Of a stretch of 8,951 nucleotides of DNA, positions 6,640-8,951 are shown piece after piece. The position numbers and the translations under genes are program-made. This DNA is from an uncultured Corynebacterium sp. Lineage in GTDB: Bacteria; Actinomycetota; Actinomycetes; Mycobacteriales; Mycobacteriaceae. The stretch covers positions 1 through 8,951 of the forward strand of contig CALZCR010000039.1 of the NCBI GenBank assembly GCA_945631445.1, read 5' to 3'. How positions within the stretch are numbered: position 1 is the first letter of the stretch; each line of letters starts with the position of its first letter. The notes beneath the pieces were generated by a model. That model saw nothing but the letters and a program-made list of their open reading frames with translations, made no database searches and was not told the origin of the DNA.

Positions 6640-6946
6640 ACACCTTTACGTCCGCACCGACCTCTTCGTCCCCGGGGTGGGGGCCCTGATCAACATCGCC
6701 CACCTCGAGGAGATCGACGACGCCCAGTGCACGCTGCGCCGCATGATCGAGATGAACGGCGAGGAAGCCATCATGGGCGCCGCCGTCGACGGACAGACCG
6801 TGGGCGCGATCAACAAGCCCAACGAGACCGTCCCGCACCCGGACACCTACGACCAGTTCCCGGACATCACGGCCACCTACCTCGAAGCCGATGAGTTTGA
6901 CGCGCTGTGGACCGAGACGGTGGCCAAGTTCCCGGAGCTGTGCTGA
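6632..6946 (+). CDS. Small conserved-type protein of unknown function
   Basis: With the GTG start at 6632 this is a 104-residue soluble protein with no signal peptide or membrane segment. Strand-like hydrophobic patches occur near the N-terminus (LYVRTDLFV, ALINIAHLEEID), and the C-terminal half reads PDTYDQFPDITATYLEADEFDALW, an acidic, helix-ending tail. The layout faintly recalls small DUF6881-like proteins, but I cannot support that without a search, so I leave it unnamed. Codon use (strong G/C at third positions) and the lack of stops argue for a real gene. The start is uncertain: a TTG at 6596 would add 12 residues. The GTG at 6632 lies in the core of a degenerate parS, 4 nt after a TATATT box and 14 nt after GGAAAGG. 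It lies 42 nt after the transporter gene and converges on azlD, 23 nt away. Confidence 0.8.
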   Translation: MKRHLYVRTDLFVPGVGALINIAHLEEIDDAQCTLRRMIEMNGEEAIMGAAVDGQTVGAINKPNETVPHPDTYDQFPDITATYLEADEFDALWTETVAKFPELC

Positions 6947-6959
6947 CCCAGCCCTGGGT
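6946..6959. terminator. Weak hairpin between convergent genes
   Basis: ACCCA and TGGGT form a 5-bp stem with a 4-nt loop in the 23-bp gap between the small gene and azlD. No T-tract follows on either strand. It may assist termination in both directions but is short enough to be chance. Confidence 0.25.
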
Positions 6960-6969
6960 GGCCCGCGCG

Positions 6970-7311
6970 TTAAAACACGAGGTTGACCAGGGCCATGTAC
7001 GCCAGCGTGCCCGCCAGGATAGAGATCGCGGGGCGGCGGAAGATCAGGTGGGCCACCAGCGTCGCCCCGACGCCGAGCAGCCCCGCCGCCCAGCCGCCGA
7101 GGGCTTCCCCGGAGCCGGCGAGCGTGTAGACCACCAGCACCGTCATCACGCCCACGGGCATGGTCACCCCGAGCAGCTTCACCAGGTCGGAGTCTCCCAG
7201 CGCCCGCCGCGCCCGGAACGGGATCGCGCGCAGCAGCACCGTGACCACGGCGACCGGGATCAGCACCGCCAGCACCGTCCCCAGCCCGACGCCGGTGGGC
7301 AGCCCCGTCAC
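6970..7311 (-). CDS. azlD: AzlD family branched-chain amino acid exporter subunit
   Basis: This 113-residue membrane protein with about four hydrophobic segments is the small subunit of an AzlCD-type (BrnE-like) exporter of branched-chain amino acids, working with AzlC encoded just upstream. The AzlD hallmark is the first helix ending in VTVLLRAIPF (23-32), followed by a short polar loop and a helix with LGVTMPVGVMTVLVVYTL (47-64); the C-terminus AYMALVNLVF is also typical. The frame is open far upstream through azlC, so the start must be chosen. The GTG at 7311-7309 overlaps the azlC stop as GTGA, a classic coupled junction, gives the usual AzlD length, and has GGCGGTGG upstream. Other GTG codons lie 3 and 5 codons further upstream. 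The export direction and substrate are inferred from the family; this is not adjacent to an lrp-type regulator in this window. Confidence 0.9.
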   Translation of the reverse strand: MTGLPTGVGLGTVLAVLIPVAVVTVLLRAIPFRARRALGDSDLVKLLGVTMPVGVMTVLVVYTLAGSGEALGGWAAGLLGVGATLVAHLIFRRPAISILAGTLAYMALVNLVF

Positions 7312-8045
7312 GTAGTCCACCGCCACGTCAACCGGTCGTCCAGGCGGGGGAAATAAAAGCGCGCGAGCAGCACCAGGAAATACGCGCTGAGGGCCACCAA
7401 GAGAATCTGGCCGGGAAACAGCACGGCCGCCGCGACGCCAAGCACGATCGCGATCAGCGGCAGGGAAAAGTCCTTGTTCGCCTTGAACGCCTCCAGCGCC
7501 AGCACGACGAACAGCGCGGTGAGCGCGAAGTCGAGCCCCACCAGCTCCACCGTGACCCCGGCGCCGAACAGCGCGCCCACCACCCCGGAGACCACCCACG
7601 CCGACTGGCAGAAGACGGTGATCGTCAACAGTCGGGCGGAGGAGACCGGCCGGCCGTCGGCGAGCGTGCCGTCCGCACCCCAGCGCGAGGTGATCGCGTA
7701 CACCTCGTCGGTGAGCGCGTAGGTGGCGTACGCCCGCCCCGCGCCCGAGGTGATGCGGTGGCGCGGGTAGGTCAGGCCGTAGAAGATGTGGCGGAAGTTG
7801 ACCAAAAAGCCCGTCAGCAGCGACGGCAACCAGCCGACGCCGGCAGTGATCATGCCCAGGGCCAGATACTCCATGGAGCCGGCGTAAATGACGACGGAGA
7901 AGATCGGCGCCCACCACCAGGCGAAGCCCATCTGGGTGACCAGCAGGCCGAACGCCAGGCCCAGGGGCACCATCCCCAGGCCCACGGCCCAGGAATCACG
8001 CAACCCCGCGGCCATCTCGGCGGCCGCGGGGGAACGGCGCGCCAT
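7308..8045 (-). CDS. azlC: AzlC family branched-chain amino acid exporter, large subunit
   Basis: This 245-residue integral membrane protein is the large (BrnF-like) subunit of an AzlCD exporter. It has about seven hydrophobic segments. Family signatures are GMVPLGLAFGLLV (24-36), a helix with IYAGSMEYLALGM (53-65), NFRHIFYGL (83-91) and YALTDEVYAI (109-118). The length is normal (about 230-250). The ATG at 8045-8043 shares its A with the TGA of yqgE (TGATG), so translation is probably coupled to yqgE and no separate Shine-Dalgarno is obvious. The open frame continues upstream over yqgE, but that part is only a shadow of yqgE. Its 3' end overlaps the azlD start by 3 nt. Substrates for the family include leucine, isoleucine, valine and sometimes methionine or analogues; which of these applies here is unknown. 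Confidence 0.93.
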   Translation of the reverse strand: MARRSPAAAEMAAGLRDSWAVGLGMVPLGLAFGLLVTQMGFAWWWAPIFSVVIYAGSMEYLALGMITAGVGWLPSLLTGFLVNFRHIFYGLTYPRHRITSGAGRAYATYALTDEVYAITSRWGADGTLADGRPVSSARLLTITVFCQSAWVVSGVVGALFGAGVTVELVGLDFALTALFVVLALEAFKANKDFSLPLIAIVLGVAAAVLFPGQILLVALSAYFLVLLARFYFPRLDDRLTWRWTT

Positions 8046-8650
8046 CAGTTGTCCAGGGTGTCTGCCGGGAAGGTGGAAAACAGCGGCAGCGGCATCTGCT
8101 GGCGGCGCATGACGTCGCCGTAGAGGTCCTGGGCCGCCGGGGCGATGACGTCGTGCGGCAGGGCGGGGGCCAGGAACCAGTCGCCGTTTTCGATCTCCTC
8201 GTGCAGCTGGCCCGGCGCCCATTCGGCGTAGCCCGCGAACAACCGCATGCCGTCGACGACCTCGGACAGCGACTCCGGGTTCGCGCGCAGGTCCACGTGC
8301 GCCAGCCGGTTGGCCAGGCGGTTGAGGTGCGGGGCGTCGTTCATGTCCACCCCGGTCTTGGTCACCGCCAGGCCCACGACGGACTGCTGGTTGACGGGCC
8401 CGCCGATGTAGAGGGCCTGCGGCTTCGCGGTCACCGGCAGCCACTCCGGCATGACGTTGTAGACGGCCAGCTCGCTGCGGGCGGTGAGGTTGACGCCGAA
8501 GGTCATGCGGTCGGAGTGCTCGATGATCAGCACCACCGAGCGGGCGAACTCGGGGGAGAACATGCCCGGCGCCGCCACCAGCAGCATGCCCGGCTCCGGG
8601 TCGTTGCGCTCCAAGGCGTTGAACAACCGGTCCGCGTAAAAGTTAGGCAC
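8045..8650 (-). CDS. yqgE: YqgE/AlgH family protein (UPF0301)
   Basis: This 201-residue cytoplasmic protein belongs to the widely conserved YqgE/AlgH family, whose molecular role is not settled despite the AlgH 'transcriptional regulator' label. Visible family blocks are GMLLVAAPGM...FARSVVLIIEH (21-45), LYIGGPVNQQSV (80-91) and the most diagnostic one, FAGYAEWAPGQLHEEIENGDWFLAPA (138-163, in two parts). The usual GVVLNRP segment reads FGVNLTARS (51-59), a divergent form. There is no DNA-binding motif, signal peptide or membrane segment. The start is GTG at 8650-8648, preceded by GGGAGG at 4 nt spacing, a strong ribosome site. It lies 26 nt after cca and shares one base with azlC, so it is in the middle of the minus-strand cluster. 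Confidence 0.94.
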   Translation of the reverse strand: MPNFYADRLFNALERNDPEPGMLLVAAPGMFSPEFARSVVLIIEHSDRMTFGVNLTARSELAVYNVMPEWLPVTAKPQALYIGGPVNQQSVVGLAVTKTGVDMNDAPHLNRLANRLAHVDLRANPESLSEVVDGMRLFAGYAEWAPGQLHEEIENGDWFLAPALPHDVIAPAAQDLYGDVMRRQQMPLPLFSTFPADTLDN

Positions 8651-8654
8651 GTTT

Positions 8655-8660
8655 CCTCCC
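8655..8660 (-). promoter_or_regulatory. Shine-Dalgarno site that fixes the yqgE GTG start
   Basis: On the minus strand GGGAGG is followed by AAAC and then GTG. It is the clearest ribosome binding site in the minus-strand cluster, and supports a non-ATG start for yqgE. Confidence 0.85.
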
Positions 8661-8676
8661 TGTGCTCGTTGTGTGC

Positions 8677-8951
8677 TTAGTCCGCTGACTTCTCAGATTC
8701 CCACCACGCGCGCAGATGCGCGATCGCGGCGTCGCGCTCCAAGGGGCCGTGCTCTAAGCGCAGCTCCTTGAGATAGGCCCACGCCTTGCCCACCTCGGGG
8801 CCCGGCTTGAGGTCCAGGATCTCCATGATCTCATTGCCGTCGAGGTCCGGGCGCACCTTGGCCAAGTCTTCCTTCTCCTCCAGCTCCGCGATGCGCTCTT
8901 CCAGCCCATCATAGGTGCGCTGCAGTCGCGCCGCCTTCTTGGCGTTGCGGG
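8677..8951 (-). CDS. cca: CCA tRNA nucleotidyltransferase, C-terminal end only
   Basis: The last 91 residues or so of a gene whose 5' part lies beyond the right edge. The frame stays open to the window end and reads RNAKKAARLQRTYDGLEERI, then a charged stretch, then VRPDLDGNEIMEILDL and GPEVGKAWAYLKELRLEHGPL, ending in a Trp-rich tail (RAWWESEKSAD). I recognise this as the C-terminal region of actinobacterial CCA-adding enzyme (PcnA/Cca), which adds or repairs the 3' CCA of tRNAs. The PGPEVGKAW-type motif lies in the helical tail domain that contacts tRNA; the catalytic nucleotidyltransferase domain is outside the window. The gene ends with TAA 26 nt before yqgE and appears to be the upstream gene of the cluster; its promoter is not visible. 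Confidence 0.92.
   Translation of the reverse strand, partial: RNAKKAARLQRTYDGLEERIAELEEKEDLAKVRPDLDGNEIMEILDLKPGPEVGKAWAYLKELRLEHGPLERDAAIAHLRAWWESEKSAD

Noticed and set aside
5738..6838. 366-codon minus-strand frame opposite the YfeH-type transporter
   Set aside because: His/Arg/Gln-rich shadow of a hydrophobic coding sequence; the plus-strand protein has recognised motifs throughout.
8046..8444. N-terminal extension of the azlC frame
   Set aside because: It lies in an alternative frame of yqgE and has no AzlC similarity; the TGATG junction gives the normal AzlC length.

Overview
This window is high-GC, tightly packed actinobacterial DNA, most likely from a Corynebacterium chromosome. The reasons are the protein sequences (trpBA end, YfeH-type transporter, CCA-adding enzyme with the C-terminus typical of actinobacteria), the TANNNT-type -10 boxes placed 7-8 nt before start codons (leaderless genes), and ParB-binding parS sequences. 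I see no phage, insertion sequence, CRISPR array, tRNA or rRNA. The genus is an inference from remembered homologues and was not searched.

Layout. (1) 1-1741, plus strand: the 3' three quarters of trpB, then complete trpA, 3 nt apart, ending in a strong intrinsic terminator. (2) 1742-1927: an intergenic block with that terminator, a perfect 16-bp parS, a candidate -10 box and a second near-perfect parS that runs into the start of the next gene. (3) 1928-4427, plus: a two-gene ABC exporter, an ATPase plus a 531-residue internally duplicated permease, with overlapping reading frames. (4) 4441-5547, minus: an old yellow enzyme of the YqjM/NamA type, convergent with the permease; one GC-rich hairpin covers both stop codons. 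(5) 5548-5599: a 52-bp divergent promoter region. (6) 5600-6589, plus: a bile acid:sodium symporter-like (YfeH/SBF-like) membrane protein. (7) 6632-6946, plus: a small uncharacterised protein whose probable GTG start lies inside a degenerate parS. (8) 6970-8951, minus: a compact cluster, read from right to left as cca (C-terminal end only), yqgE, azlC, azlD, with overlapping stop and start codons at the last two junctions.

How it fits together. TrpB and TrpA are the two subunits of tryptophan synthase, which end the tryptophan pathway. The ABC pair should form a drug or polyketide-type exporter of unknown substrate. AzlC and AzlD should form a branched-chain amino acid exporter, and are co-transcribed with the housekeeping genes cca and yqgE. 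The oxidoreductase and the YfeH-type transporter share a very short divergent promoter region.

The most notable signal lies outside the genes: two strong parS sites and one weak one, together with a strand-biased GGGGAG hexamer (12 on the plus strand, none on the minus strand by my reading). Both suggest origin-proximal DNA with the plus strand as leading strand. I found no clearly new enzymatic or defence system here.
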